A stretch of DNA of 43,094 nt from positions 1 through 43,094 of the forward strand of contig JANXRZ010000193.1 in NCBI GenBank assembly GCA_025352885.1. The letters are read 5' to 3'. This stretch comes from Pseudomonadota bacterium (GTDB lineage: Bacteria > Pseudomonadota > Gammaproteobacteria > Burkholderiales > SG8-39). Position 1 is the first letter of the stretch. Each line of letters starts with the position of its first letter. The position numbers and the translations under genes are program-made. Shown here piece by piece: positions 17,377 to 29,543 of this stretch. Below the pieces are notes generated by a model that saw only the letters and a list, made by a program, of their open reading frames with translations, did no database searches and had not been told where the DNA came from.

Positions 17377-17847
17377 CTACGTACTTGGAATGAAGACGGC
17401 TTTTTTCAAGTTCTTGTCATTACTGTCCGCACAACCGGCGTAGTTCGATGGATGCCACGGTCCAGGCGGATCCCCACCAATTCGAGAGTAACTCACCGAT
17501 TGCCCTAGACTCTCTGCACTAGCCGCACGCACGACGTTCGCTTGGAACCGTACAAGCGACAGTTTCTGGATTAAGAACGAGTCTGGTTGAGTCGCTTCGG
17601 TTGACCTTATTTCTACGAAGTAAGGAATTGTCGCCGTCGAATAGCGCTTAGATGGTATTTCCGGATCTCCCCATCGATTGAATTGGTTTGCTGGAAGCGG
17701 TACGTGTTCATTTACTTTGATTCCTCCGTCCAATCTACATAAGCGGTCCACTTCCAAGTCCGCTGTGTGTTTTTGATATGAACTAGGGCCAAAGTAAACA
17801 ACAAGTACGGCCACGATTCCTAAAATGGTGATTACCGTACTTTTCAT
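17377..17847 (-). CDS. Small membrane-anchored protein, coupled to the RTX lipase gene
   Basis: This is a 156-residue protein with one N-terminal hydrophobic segment (ITILGIVAVLVVYFG, about residues 6-20) and then a probably periplasmic domain with DRLCRLDGGIKVNEHV and a second cysteine in YAGCADSN. I recall similar LC..DGGIKV proteins annotated only as hypothetical. The ATG at 17847 is preferred; an upstream TTG at 17877 is possible. It lies directly upstream of the RTX gene, whose ribosome site overlaps this gene's stop, so the pair is translationally coupled. A chaperone, anchor or immunity role is conceivable but unproven. Base composition is AT-rich like the start of its partner. Confidence 0.75.
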   Translation of the reverse strand: MKSTVITILGIVAVLVVYFGPSSYQKHTADLEVDRLCRLDGGIKVNEHVPLPANQFNRWGDPEIPSKRYSTATIPYFVEIRSTEATQPDSFLIQKLSLVRFQANVVRAASAESLGQSVSYSRIGGDPPGPWHPSNYAGCADSNDKNLKKAVFIPST

Positions 17848-17879
17848 TTGAAGACCATTGAATGCTTTGAGCACCAATG

Positions 17880-18618
17880 ATGCTTAAGGGTTATGTAGAA
17901 CTTATGACTTTTAAGGTCGCTCGTATCTAGCCCTTTCGTTCTAATCGAGGAATAAGAGCCTCAATTCCAATTAGGAATAGCAGAAAGCATCGCTCCCACC
18001 CCTCACTCCAACCCCTTCGACCTCCGCTTCGGCAGCCGCGTCTGGAGCGAGTTCGGCCTGACAGGCGCAAGCGCCCCTCGCCCTCGCCCTTGGTTCTCGG
18101 AACCGAATGACCGGCTTTGACGCCTGTTCTTCTGAGCCAGGTTGTGGTGACCGCGCGCCTCGCGCCATTCGTCTAAGGCGCTGTCTTTTATTCTTATCTT
18201 GATTCCACTTTTCAAAGGTCCGCCTAGAAAAAGCCAGGCCGGAGTGAAGTCGTCACTATGAGGGAGTGCCGGTCGAGTGAACACGGCCTGGTGACCCTAA
18301 CTTATGCGCCGCTTCGACCGTTTTCCGTTAAGCGACTCACACGCCAAAAATAAAATGTGGCCGCTGGAATCAGCGTCCCATAAATCGCGACCCGATCGAC
18401 CGCGACCCGTTGAACCGCTCCGAGGGAAAGGATGAGCAAGGGCGACCATTTCGAAGCGTCGAGCGACCAATGCGGGACTAAGGCAGAGCGCCGACAGGCG
18501 GAGTTATATCATTTCGAGTATCTGAACTGCCCTGCGACCCGCTCCAGCGTTGGATCCGCTAAACTTATTTACCCTAATTGTGGACACGGGCCTTGTACCG
18601 AAGGTGGTTCGAGCCGTT
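17880..18618. other. Gene-poor, mixed-composition intergenic stretch
   Basis: I see no gene here with convincing coding character. The left part is AT-rich and would hold the promoter of the small protein/RTX pair. It includes a short palindrome, ATTCC-AATTA-GGAAT. Around 18387-18416 there are two imperfect 15-base direct repeats beginning GCGACCCG. A frame at 18432-18710 has an excellent ribosome site but an unconvincing protein. The region may be a scar of past insertions. Confidence 0.5.
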
Positions 18619-18888
18619 TCATTGCCCTTTTCGGGCGGATACAGGGGTCCGGTCAAACCCGCCGACCATGCTCTGTGCTTTCTCGAAATCGAATTCTTCC
18701 CATGACTTAGTCAGCAAGGCCTCGATGGTTTCCTCGCGCTCGCCAAGGCAAAGGTAGCGCTGCGGATCGGTGTTCGGGATCGGCACTATCAACGGGTCTC
18801 CGCCGAGGGCTTCGGCAGTTTCCAGCGCTGCAGCGATTGCAGAGCTCAAGTGACCCTGTGGGGGGCGTGAAGCTGAATGGGGTTGCAT
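18619..18888 (-). CDS. Small hypothetical protein
   Basis: This 89-residue reading frame is unrecognised. The N-terminal half is helical and alanine-rich (SSAIAAALETAEALGGD). It is followed by PLIVPIPNTDPQRYLCLGE and an acidic segment (EETIEALLTKSWEEFDFEKAQ), which together look like a real soluble protein with balanced composition. AGAGG lies about 8 bases before the ATG. It stands alone downstream of the PEP-CTERM gene on the same strand. It could also be a chance frame in a gene-poor stretch. Confidence 0.45.
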   Translation of the reverse strand: MQPHSASRPPQGHLSSAIAAALETAEALGGDPLIVPIPNTDPQRYLCLGEREETIEALLTKSWEEFDFEKAQSMVGGFDRTPVSARKGQ

Positions 18889-18957
18889 GTATAAGCCTCT
18901 TATGGGATTGGTGGGACAACGGCCGGAAAGCTCATCGAGCGCTCCGACCTACCTCAA

Positions 18958-19713
18958 TTACCTCTTGTCACGCCGGCTGCGACGCACCCGCGCAAAACCA
19001 AGCAGTCCCAGTCCCGCGAGCATCATCGCGTAGGTCTGGGGCTCCGGTACCGCCGGTGCCATCTTGATGGCCGAAAAGCTCTCCGGCCCACCGGCAACGC
19101 CCGTGATCGTCGACTCCAGCGCAATGCGGTAGTTGCCCGCACCTTTCTGGTTGAACACGTTGTTGTTCAGGAACGTTTGCTGAGCCTGGTCGACCGAGAT
19201 CTTGAATCCCGCCACTCCATTGCCTTGGAGGGTGGATGCGAGGGAGAAATTCCCATCGATCGCCGCTACGACGGTGTTGCCGTTGTAGAACTTCAGCGTT
19301 ACGTCGGTGACGTTCAGCCCATCGCCGCCCGGCTCCGTCGCGTTGAAGATAAGGCCGACATTCGAAGCCGTCGTCCATCCCAACTCGCTCAGGGTCGGAA
19401 TACCGTACTTCTGGTTATCCGAAAGCGGATTGACGAGGTCGCCACTCAGGTTCTGCACGCCGTTGCCGCCGAACACCGAGGCGTCGGAGATTCCGGGCGA
19501 CATCCCAACAATGCTGCCGTTGAGAATGCCGATGGCGCCGGACTCCGTGGTGGCGTTCCCGGTTCCTTGGATAGTCAGCAACCGCGGGGCATTGCCAAAA
19601 CCCTGCCCGCTTGCGGCCACCGTTCCATCCAACACAAGGTTTGCTTGAGCGCCGCTCGCTGCAGCCATCAAACCGGCCGCAATGATTGACGCCTTGAACT
19701 GCTTTTTCATCAT
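18958..19713 (-). CDS. PEP-CTERM domain surface/exported protein
   Basis: This is a 251-residue secreted protein. It has a signal peptide (MMKKQFKASIIAAGLMAAAS then GAQA), a Gly/Asn/Thr-rich beta-type middle, and a classic C-terminal sorting tail: VPEPQTYAMMLAGLGLLGFA followed by the basic cluster RVRRSRRDKR. In this family the exosortase/archaeosortase-type enzyme XrtA cleaves at the PEP motif in the inner membrane, usually in exopolysaccharide-producing bacteria. The start at 19713 has TAGGAG 5 bases upstream; an upstream ATG at 19776 would spoil the signal peptide. No exosortase or exopolysaccharide genes are in the window, so the sorting machinery must lie elsewhere. Confidence 0.92.
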   Translation of the reverse strand: MMKKQFKASIIAAGLMAAASGAQANLVLDGTVAASGQGFGNAPRLLTIQGTGNATTESGAIGILNGSIVGMSPGISDASVFGGNGVQNLSGDLVNPLSDNQKYGIPTLSELGWTTASNVGLIFNATEPGGDGLNVTDVTLKFYNGNTVVAAIDGNFSLASTLQGNGVAGFKISVDQAQQTFLNNNVFNQKGAGNYRIALESTITGVAGGPESFSAIKMAPAVPEPQTYAMMLAGLGLLGFARVRRSRRDKR

Positions 19714-20061
19714 GTCAACTCCTAATCGATTAAAAGAAAGAGCGATGAACGCAATATCACTCTTGCGCATGATCAACTGCGCCTGCTCAGGGTGCGGAAC
19801 GCTTCCCCTGTGCGTCTATGGCTAGAACGGCTCCGGGGAAATGTCCCAAAGTGAGTCAGACCTTCCTGACAAGCGATCGGGCTTAATTAACCTTTTAATC
19901 TCGTAATCGGCGCGGTTCAGGGACGACGCCCAAAGTGCCGCCGTTGAAAGCGGCCACCGAACGGTTCTATACAACTTCTGCTATGCGAACTGTCCGGATA
20001 ACCGCATGGCCATTGATTCCGGCGAAATGAATTTTCTGGATTACGGGCCAGACGGACCGGC
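19714..20061. other. Intergenic region upstream of the PEP-CTERM gene
   Basis: This 348-base gap contains an AT-rich patch (around 19882-19905) and presumably the PEP-CTERM gene promoter. I searched by eye for a sigma54 -24/-12 element, common ahead of such genes, and found none convincing. The last 130 bases hold a plus-strand open frame without a good start. Confidence 0.45.
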
Positions 20062-21438
20062 TTAGCGCACGGAAATCGTAAGCTGGAAGTCGCCCCTGAG
20101 GATGTTCAGGCTCATGCGGTCGTTCCCGCGCAATGCCGCCACCAGTTCGGCGATCGTCCCGACCCGCTTGTTGTTCGCGCCGATGATCACGTCGCCTGCG
20201 CGCAGCCCGATGCGGAACCCCGCGCTGCCCGGTTCGACTTTCGAAACATAGATGACGGGCGACTTGCGCCCGCCCGCGGTTCGCTCCGCGTTGGCAACGG
20301 ACGCGCCGGCAAGCATAGGGATCGTTTCTGTCCCGCCCACGCCCGCGGTCGCCGCGGGCACCTCGGCTACTCGCATCTGGACGGCCCGCTCCTGCCCCTT
20401 GCCCAGCACGCGGAAGTCGAGCGTATCGCCAACGATCGCGAGGCCGAGGCGGTTGCGCAGATCGGCCGTGTGGCGCACCGCCCTGTTGCCGATGCTGACG
20501 ATCACATCGCCTTCGTTTAACCCTGCTGCCGTTGCGGGCGAATTAGGCTGGACCTGCGCGATCACGGCGCCCGGCCGCTCGGGGATGCCGAGCGAGCGCG
20601 CGAGCGCCGGCGTCAGGTCCTGCGTGATGAAGCCGAGCCAGCCGCGCTTCATTTCCCCGAACTTGATGAGCTGCGTCATCACGGTGCGAACGATGCTCAC
20701 CGGCACCGCGAAGCCGATGCCGACGTTGCCGCCCTGCCCGCCCGTCGGTCCGAGGATCGCCGTGTTGATCCCGATAAGTTCGCCCTTGAGGTTGATGAGG
20801 GCGCCGCCCGAGTTGCCCGGGTTGATCGAGGCGTCCGTCTGGATGAAATCCTCGTAGCCTTCAGGCAGCAGGCCCGAGCGGCCCAGGGCCGAGACGATTC
20901 CGGAAGTCACCGTCTGCCCGATTCCGAATGGGTTCCCGATGGCGAGCACGAAATCGCCGACCTGCAGGTTGTCCGAATCGCCGAGGCGCGCTTCCACCAG
21001 TTTCTCGGCCGGGATATTCAGCAACGCGATGTCGGTCGCCGCGTCGCTGCCGACCACTTTCGCCTGGAAGCGCCTGCCGTCCTTGAGGCTCACGAAGACC
21101 TGGGTCGCGTCCTTGATGACGTGGTGGTTCGTGAGGACATACCCGTTCTTCGCATCGACGATGACGCCGGAGCCTGCGGAGGTCTGCGGCTCGGGCGAGC
21201 GCAACCCAAAGAAGCGGCGGAAGTAAGGGTCCCGGGCCAGGGGGTTGTTTTCCTCGGGGGAACGGCTGATCACCGAGATGTTGACCACCGACGGCGTGAC
21301 GGGCTCGAGGATGGGCGCGAGCGAAGGCACGCCGTCGCGCATGGCCACGGCCGGAATCGCAGCCGGGCAGAGCGCGGGCGCCACGGCGAGCGCAACGCAC
21401 AGCAGGGCTCTCTCGGGGACCCTCATCCAATCGAACAT
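20062..21438 (-). CDS. degQ: Periplasmic serine endoprotease of the Do/DegQ family
   Basis: This 458-residue HtrA-family protease degrades and refolds misfolded envelope proteins. After an N-terminal signal sequence, the trypsin-like domain has the triad His106 (TNHHV), Asp136 (ATDIALL) and Ser210 (GNSGGAL). Two PDZ domains follow, with regulatory binding loops beginning near RGWLGF (first) and SPVIYVSKVEPGSAGFRIGL (second). Met5 is an alternative start. It is transcribed divergently from the decarboxylase-like gene across a gap of about 70 bases. It is full length, with all catalytic residues present. Confidence 0.93.
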   Translation of the reverse strand: MFDWMRVPERALLCVALAVAPALCPAAIPAVAMRDGVPSLAPILEPVTPSVVNISVISRSPEENNPLARDPYFRRFFGLRSPEPQTSAGSGVIVDAKNGYVLTNHHVIKDATQVFVSLKDGRRFQAKVVGSDAATDIALLNIPAEKLVEARLGDSDNLQVGDFVLAIGNPFGIGQTVTSGIVSALGRSGLLPEGYEDFIQTDASINPGNSGGALINLKGELIGINTAILGPTGGQGGNVGIGFAVPVSIVRTVMTQLIKFGEMKRGWLGFITQDLTPALARSLGIPERPGAVIAQVQPNSPATAAGLNEGDVIVSIGNRAVRHTADLRNRLGLAIVGDTLDFRVLGKGQERAVQMRVAEVPAATAGVGGTETIPMLAGASVANAERTAGGRKSPVIYVSKVEPGSAGFRIGLRAGDVIIGANNKRVGTIAELVAALRGNDRMSLNILRGDFQLTISVR

Positions 21439-21507
21439 GGACGGATTTTAATGGAAGCAGGCGGTATATTCCTTTTCCCTGAGTTCCCCCACCCTACCGG
21501 AGACACA

Positions 21508-21898
21508 ATGGACAAGAAGACCCACAAGGAGCGTTTCGACGCCGGCCAAGACCCGCCGCGAGGTGCTGGGCGCCGCCTACGTCGACAAGAACGTCGCGCA
21601 GACCGACGACTTCAACCGCGAGTTCCAGGAACTCCTCAACACCTACTGCTGGAACGACATCTGGAACCGCCCGGGCCTGCCGCGCAAGACGCGCAGCATC
21701 ATGAACCTGTGCATGCTGACGGCGCTGGGTAAAGGGCCCGAGTTGGAACTGCACATCCGCGGCGCGCTCACCAACGGCGTCACCAAGGACGAGATCAAGG
21801 AAGTGTTCCTGCAGGTCGCCATCTACTGCGGCGTGCCGGCTTCAGTCGAAGCTTTCCGCCATGCGCGCAAGGTGTTCGAGGAAGACGCGAAGAAGTGA
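21508..21898 (+). pseudogene. Carboxymuconolactone decarboxylase (PcaC-like) family gene with frameshift
   Basis: The ATG at 21508 has GGAG 6 bases upstream and encodes MDKKTHKERFDAG, a normal family N-terminus. The continuation KTRREVLGAAYVDKN lies in the next frame from 21548, so a frame change of plus one base (or loss of two) sits at about 21544-21548. The downstream frame runs intact to 21898 (NTYCWNDIWNRPGLPRKTRS, then LHIRGALTNGV and EVFLQVAIYCGVPA), the family core. The family acts on beta-ketoadipate pathway lactones or as peroxidases. No good start exists in the second frame; the GTG at 21563 would drop about 18 conserved residues. It may be a real lesion or a base-calling error. 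Confidence 0.82.
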
Positions 21899-21926
21899 CC
21901 CCGGGCAGCCCAACCGAAAAGGTCCC

Positions 21927-23120
21927 ATGGACGACGATTTCGTCAAAGAGCAATACCAACGATGGGTCTATCCATATCCCATCCAGGACCTTTCAAGCGA
22001 CGATTGCCAGGATTACCTCGATCCCTCCTGGCTGAAAAACCACGTTGCATATTGGCCCGATCGCACGGACTGGGCGAAAAGCACGATTTTGGTCGCCGGC
22101 TGCGGGACCAACCAGGCCGCCGCCGTTGCCTACCATAACAGGGCAAGTCGCGTGGTCGGCATCGACGTGAGCTCCAGCAGCCTCGCGCACGAGAATGTCC
22201 TCAAGGAAAAGCACGGCCTGGACAATCTCGAACTGCGTGAACTTCCATTGGAGGACGCGCCAAAGCTGGGCACGCGGTTCGACTTGATCATCTGCGGCGG
22301 CGTGCTGCACCACCTGCGCTCGCCTGAAATGGGGCTCCACGCGCTGCGCGAATGCCTGGACATCAATGGCAGCCTGGGCCTCATGGTCTACGGCAAGTAT
22401 CGCCGCACAGGCGTCTACATGTTTCAGGAGTTGTTTCGACTCATGAACCTGAAGCGGTCCGCCGAAGACCTGGAGGTCGTGAAAGCGACGCTGGCGGTTT
22501 TACCTCCCGATCACATGTTGCAGGCCTACATGAGGAACGCCGCCGAGCTGGGGGAAGACGCCGCGATTGTGGACACTTTCCTGCATGGCCGCGATGTCGC
22601 GTACTCGGTCGGCGACTGCCTCGATTTGGTCGATCGCTGCAACCTGGACTTTCAATCGTGGCTGCCGCATTTTTCCCACCTCTACTATCCGAATATCCAC
22701 GTAAGCGGCGACCATCCCCTTTTCAAATGGGCCAATGGCGCGCGCGAACGCGACATTTGGTCTGCAATGGAATTGTTTTCCTCTTACTTCGGCCAGCATT
22801 GCTTCATCGCGTGCCGCAAGGACCGCGCCGGCTCGAGCTATCGGATCGAAGTCGTCCCCGGCAACTTTGACCGGCTGGTGCCGGTCTGGAGGGAACCCGT
22901 TCTCGAAGAGGGCAATGGCACGACACTACTGAGGCGTTTCAAATTCCCGGACATCACACTCCATGGCTGGCAGTCCTTGCTCGCCTCGCAGATCGACGGG
23001 GAACGCACGGTCACCGAGTGCCTGCGGGCTGCGCGCGTCACGCAGGTTGATATGGCCACCGGACTTCTTGAATCGCTGCGCAGGCTTGGTTACCTGCTGT
23101 TTGCCCTCAGGCGGCAGTAG
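21927..23120 (+). CDS. Class I SAM-dependent methyltransferase
   Basis: This 397-residue protein has a SAM-binding motif I (ILVAGCGTNQ, 54-63), the ribose-binding acidic residue in VVGID (D80) and motif IV-like FDLIICGGVLHHLRSPEMGL. The region after about residue 170 is an extra domain of roughly 220 residues that I do not recognise, ending in a helical segment (GERTVTECLRAARV). The start at 21927 is preceded by AAAGG at a suitable distance, 28 bases after the decarboxylase-like stop. The methyl acceptor is unknown. The gene is convergent with the SAF-domain dehydrogenase gene. Confidence 0.85.
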   Translation: MDDDFVKEQYQRWVYPYPIQDLSSDDCQDYLDPSWLKNHVAYWPDRTDWAKSTILVAGCGTNQAAAVAYHNRASRVVGIDVSSSSLAHENVLKEKHGLDNLELRELPLEDAPKLGTRFDLIICGGVLHHLRSPEMGLHALRECLDINGSLGLMVYGKYRRTGVYMFQELFRLMNLKRSAEDLEVVKATLAVLPPDHMLQAYMRNAAELGEDAAIVDTFLHGRDVAYSVGDCLDLVDRCNLDFQSWLPHFSHLYYPNIHVSGDHPLFKWANGARERDIWSAMELFSSYFGQHCFIACRKDRAGSSYRIEVVPGNFDRLVPVWREPVLEEGNGTTLLRRFKFPDITLHGWQSLLASQIDGERTVTECLRAARVTQVDMATGLLESLRRLGYLLFALRRQ

Positions 23121-23130
23121 GGCACCTTTC

Positions 23131-24489
23131 CTACGCGACGCTGCGCAGCGGTTCCTTGTAGCGCGCTTCCATCTCGCGCCGCAACTTGACCGCGGCAATG
23201 CCCGTATCGACTGCAACGTCGCTCCACTTGACGACCTGGCCCGCGGCGATCGGCTTGAGCACTTTCCATCCATGCGCAAGGCCGAGAGGCAATGCATCGT
23301 TCGCCAGCGAGTCGACGGCCGGCATGAGCCGCCCGACTACCGTGTAGCCGCCCTCGCCGTCCAGCACTTCGCCAACCTTGAGCGCGCGCTTGGCCGTTGC
23401 CACCGCATCCGCGCGAAAACCAGTCGGGCAGCCTGTCGGCTCGCGTCGCAGGCCGACTGAAGCCACTGAGATCCCGACTTCGAGCCCGATCAGATGCCAT
23501 CGCTTATAGAGGCACGCATAGCGCCCGGAATCGTCGGTCTTCACGCCGTATTCCGAAAAGCAGCGGCGGATATATTCAGTCTCGCCTTCGAACGCGACCC
23601 ACACGCCGAATCGGATGTCATAAGGGATTGGCGTGCCGTCCGGCTGGAGCGAGGACACGACTTCGACCTGGCCTTTGTGGTGAAGGATTCCGCCTTCGGA
23701 CTTCGGACGCATCATGTTCGGGATCTGGTCCACCGGCCCCGCGGGGTACTCCAGCCCGTGCGGCGCGGGCGTGAGGCCGGTCGCATTGCAAATCGCCGTG
23801 CTCTCGATCGCCGGCTTGGACCCGTCGAGGAACGAATTAAACATCTTCGGGTTGAGGCCGCCGACCTGCGCCTGCTCGGGCGTCAGGCCGTAGTAGCCCC
23901 ACACGGTCTCGGGCGTCGATTGCCCGTAATGTGGCAACCACTTGTGCCCGCGGCCCGCGGCAACGACCGGGAACCCCGCGGCACGCGCCCAGTCGACGAG
24001 GTCGCAGATGATCGCAGGCTGGTCGCCATACGCGAGGCTGTAGATGACGCCGGCCGCCTCGGCCCGCTCGGCGAGCAGCGGCCCGCAAAATGCATCCGCT
24101 TCCACCGTCACCATCACCACATGCTTGCCGTGCGAGAAGGCGTAGAGCGCATGCTCGACGGCTGCCATGGGATTGCCCGTGGCCTCGACGACGATCTCGA
24201 TGTCCGGATGGGCGACGAGCGCCTTCCAGTCCTCGGTGATGTGCGTGCGGCGCTCCTTGAAGGCCGCATCCAACGAAGCCGCGCCGTACCAGGCCGGCTC
24301 CCATCCCGTTCGCGCGAGGTTGGTTTTGGCGTTCTCAGGCGAAAGGTCCGCGATGGCCGCCAGGTGGACACCGGGGGTGCGCGGTACCTGCGCGATGTAC
24401 ATTGCCCCGAATTTTCCGGCGCCGATCACGCCTACGCGCAGCGGCTTGCCCGCAGCCTCGCGCTTTTGAAGCATCGCATGCAGGTTCAT
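23131..24489 (-). CDS. NAD(P)-dependent dehydrogenase with SAF domain (COG4091-like, predicted homoserine dehydrogenase type)
   Basis: This 452-residue oxidoreductase has an N-terminal Rossmann nucleotide-binding motif VGVIGAGKFGAM (19-30) and an EATGNP strand typical of the homoserine dehydrogenase-like fold. A large middle catalytic region follows, then a C-terminal SAF-type module (ALKVGEVLDGEGGYTVVGRLMP). The overall layout fits the COG4091 group, whose substrates are largely unassigned. Its ATG lies one base after the stop of the PhyH-family gene (TGAgATG), so the two are translated together and probably act in sequence on one small molecule. Confidence 0.83.
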   Translation of the reverse strand: MNLHAMLQKREAAGKPLRVGVIGAGKFGAMYIAQVPRTPGVHLAAIADLSPENAKTNLARTGWEPAWYGAASLDAAFKERRTHITEDWKALVAHPDIEIVVEATGNPMAAVEHALYAFSHGKHVVMVTVEADAFCGPLLAERAEAAGVIYSLAYGDQPAIICDLVDWARAAGFPVVAAGRGHKWLPHYGQSTPETVWGYYGLTPEQAQVGGLNPKMFNSFLDGSKPAIESTAICNATGLTPAPHGLEYPAGPVDQIPNMMRPKSEGGILHHKGQVEVVSSLQPDGTPIPYDIRFGVWVAFEGETEYIRRCFSEYGVKTDDSGRYACLYKRWHLIGLEVGISVASVGLRREPTGCPTGFRADAVATAKRALKVGEVLDGEGGYTVVGRLMPAVDSLANDALPLGLAHGWKVLKPIAAGQVVKWSDVAVDTGIAAVKLRREMEARYKEPLRSVA

Positions 24490-24490
24490 C

Positions 24491-25297
24491 TCAGGCCGCC
24501 TGCTTCAACGGGACGATGATGTCGTCGCGCAGCAGGCAATCGTCCGGCAGCGCTTCGATCGGCGTGAAATCGCGGTGGGCAATGTATTCGGGACGCTTGT
24601 CGCGCGTGATGTGGTTCGAAACGGCGCACAACGAGAGGTAGACGATCGTGCGGTTCCACGGCGTCAGGTTGCTGCCCGATGCGTGCACAAGATTGCAATG
24701 GAACATGAGCATGGAGCCGGCCCTGCCCTTTGGCGCAACGATTCCCCCCCGCTCGACCAACCGCGTAATCGTCGGATTGTCGATCGTCCAGAGCGGGTAG
24801 CTCGTCGTCTTCGTGTCGTGCCCCGCGTTGAGCACCCCGCCTTTGTGCGAGCCGGGGATGAACATGAGCGGGCCGTTGAACTCGTTGGCCTCCTCGAGGA
24901 AGAGCGCCACGTTCATCGCGCGCGCCTCGGGCATGCCGTCGTCGCGATGCCACGTGCCGAAATCCTGGTGCCACTGCCAAACGTCGCCGTCGAAGGCCGC
25001 CTTGGCGTTGATCTTGAACTGGTGCATGTAGAGCTTCTCGCCGAATACCTGCTCGATCGGTTCGACCAGGCGGGGATGATGCGCAAGCTTGGCGAACATC
25101 GGGTTGTAGGTGTGGGCGGCAAAACTGGTTCGCGGCGTGACGCCGTCCTTTTCCCGCACTATCTCGGGACGGTGCTCCGAATAAATGCGGGGCACTTCCG
25201 CAAGCAGGTTCTTCATTTCCTGCGGCTTGAACAGGTCGGGGAAAAGCAGGTAACCGTCGCGCTCGAACTGGGCGAGCTGGTCGGGGGACAGGTTCAT
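24491..25297 (-). CDS. Phytanoyl-CoA dioxygenase (PhyH) family Fe(II)/2-oxoglutarate oxygenase
   Basis: This 268-residue oxygenase carries the iron-binding facial triad: His110 and Asp112 in WHQDFGTWH, with the distal His205 in FHCNLVHASGSN. Arg216 (NRTIVYLS) is placed to hold 2-oxoglutarate. NGPLMFIPGSHKGG is shared with the ectoine hydroxylase-like branch. Such enzymes hydroxylate unactivated carbons. The start at 25297 has AGGAGG 5 bases upstream. It is coupled to the downstream dehydrogenase, so a hydroxylated product oxidised by the partner is a fair inference. The substrate is unknown; no ectoine genes are nearby. Confidence 0.87.
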   Translation of the reverse strand: MNLSPDQLAQFERDGYLLFPDLFKPQEMKNLLAEVPRIYSEHRPEIVREKDGVTPRTSFAAHTYNPMFAKLAHHPRLVEPIEQVFGEKLYMHQFKINAKAAFDGDVWQWHQDFGTWHRDDGMPEARAMNVALFLEEANEFNGPLMFIPGSHKGGVLNAGHDTKTTSYPLWTIDNPTITRLVERGGIVAPKGRAGSMLMFHCNLVHASGSNLTPWNRTIVYLSLCAVSNHITRDKRPEYIAHRDFTPIEALPDDCLLRDDIIVPLKQAA

Positions 25298-25310
25298 GCG
25301 GCCTCCTGGG

Positions 25311-25607
25311 TCAGGGTTTCCGGGGCGTGGGCCGGGGCGGCTCAAGAACCTGGAAGAATACCTCGTCGGGTTTCACAAAACCAAGCTCGTGGCGCGCGCG
25401 CTCCTCGATCGCGTCGAACCCCTGCTTGAGGTCGCGCACTTCGGCGCCCAGCGCCAGGTTGCGGCGCTCAAGCGACTGGTTGGTGCCCTGCTGAGCGGAG
25501 AGGCGGCGGTCGACTTCCCACGCGCGCAGCCATCCGCCCTTGCCAAGCCACAGCGGGTACTGGATCAGCAGGATGAGGGCGGAGAGAATGCCGGCGAGCA
25601 CTTTCAT
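25311..25607 (-). CDS. ftsB: Cell division protein FtsB
   Basis: This 98-residue bitopic membrane protein of the divisome forms a complex with FtsL and FtsQ. A single membrane segment (VLAGILSALILLIQYPLW, about 3-20) is followed by the family's short basic patch WLRAWEVDR and a coiled coil (about 30-65: QQGTNQSLERRNLALGAEV), then the FtsB-type HELGFVKPDEVFFQ. The extended reading frame upstream belongs to a shadow of eno, so 25607 is the start. It follows eno by about 29 bases, the classic proteobacterial arrangement. Confidence 0.92.
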   Translation of the reverse strand: MKVLAGILSALILLIQYPLWLGKGGWLRAWEVDRRLSAQQGTNQSLERRNLALGAEVRDLKQGFDAIEERARHELGFVKPDEVFFQVLEPPRPTPRKP

Positions 25608-25636
25608 GGAACCGAGCCCTCGCCCTTCTGGGCCGC

Positions 25637-26941
<1,305 letters not shown>

Positions 26942-26958
26942 TTATTTATTGTTGGTAG

Positions 26959-29534
<2,576 letters not shown>

Positions 29535-29543
29535 TTATGCCGC

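Noticed and set aside
17995-18110. Plus-strand peptide NPFDLRFGSRVWSEFGLTG followed by ASAPRPRPWFSEPNDRL and a stop
   Set aside because: Protein-like and possibly a remnant, but there is no start, no clear parent gene, and the opposite strand is also open; it cannot be assigned.
18295-18340. attC-like pieces (CCTAAC and GTTAAGC) in the gene-poor stretch
   Set aside because: The left core does not fit the consensus, the spacing is too short for a folded attC, and there is no integrase.
18432-18710. 92-residue plus-strand frame with a good ribosome site
   Set aside because: The translation shows no recognisable pattern, and its 3' part overlaps a more convincing minus-strand frame.
19714-20061. 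Sigma54 promoter ahead of the PEP-CTERM gene
   Set aside because: No GG/GC pair with correct -24/-12 spacing found on the minus strand.
19935-20065. Plus-strand open stretch ending in FCYANCPDNRMAIDSGEMNF then LDYGPDGPA
   Set aside because: Looks protein-like, but has only a very late ATG and a stop upstream; too short to call a gene or name a parent family.
21443-21507. TATATT as a -10 box for the decarboxylase-like gene
   Set aside because: No acceptable -35 element at the right distance.
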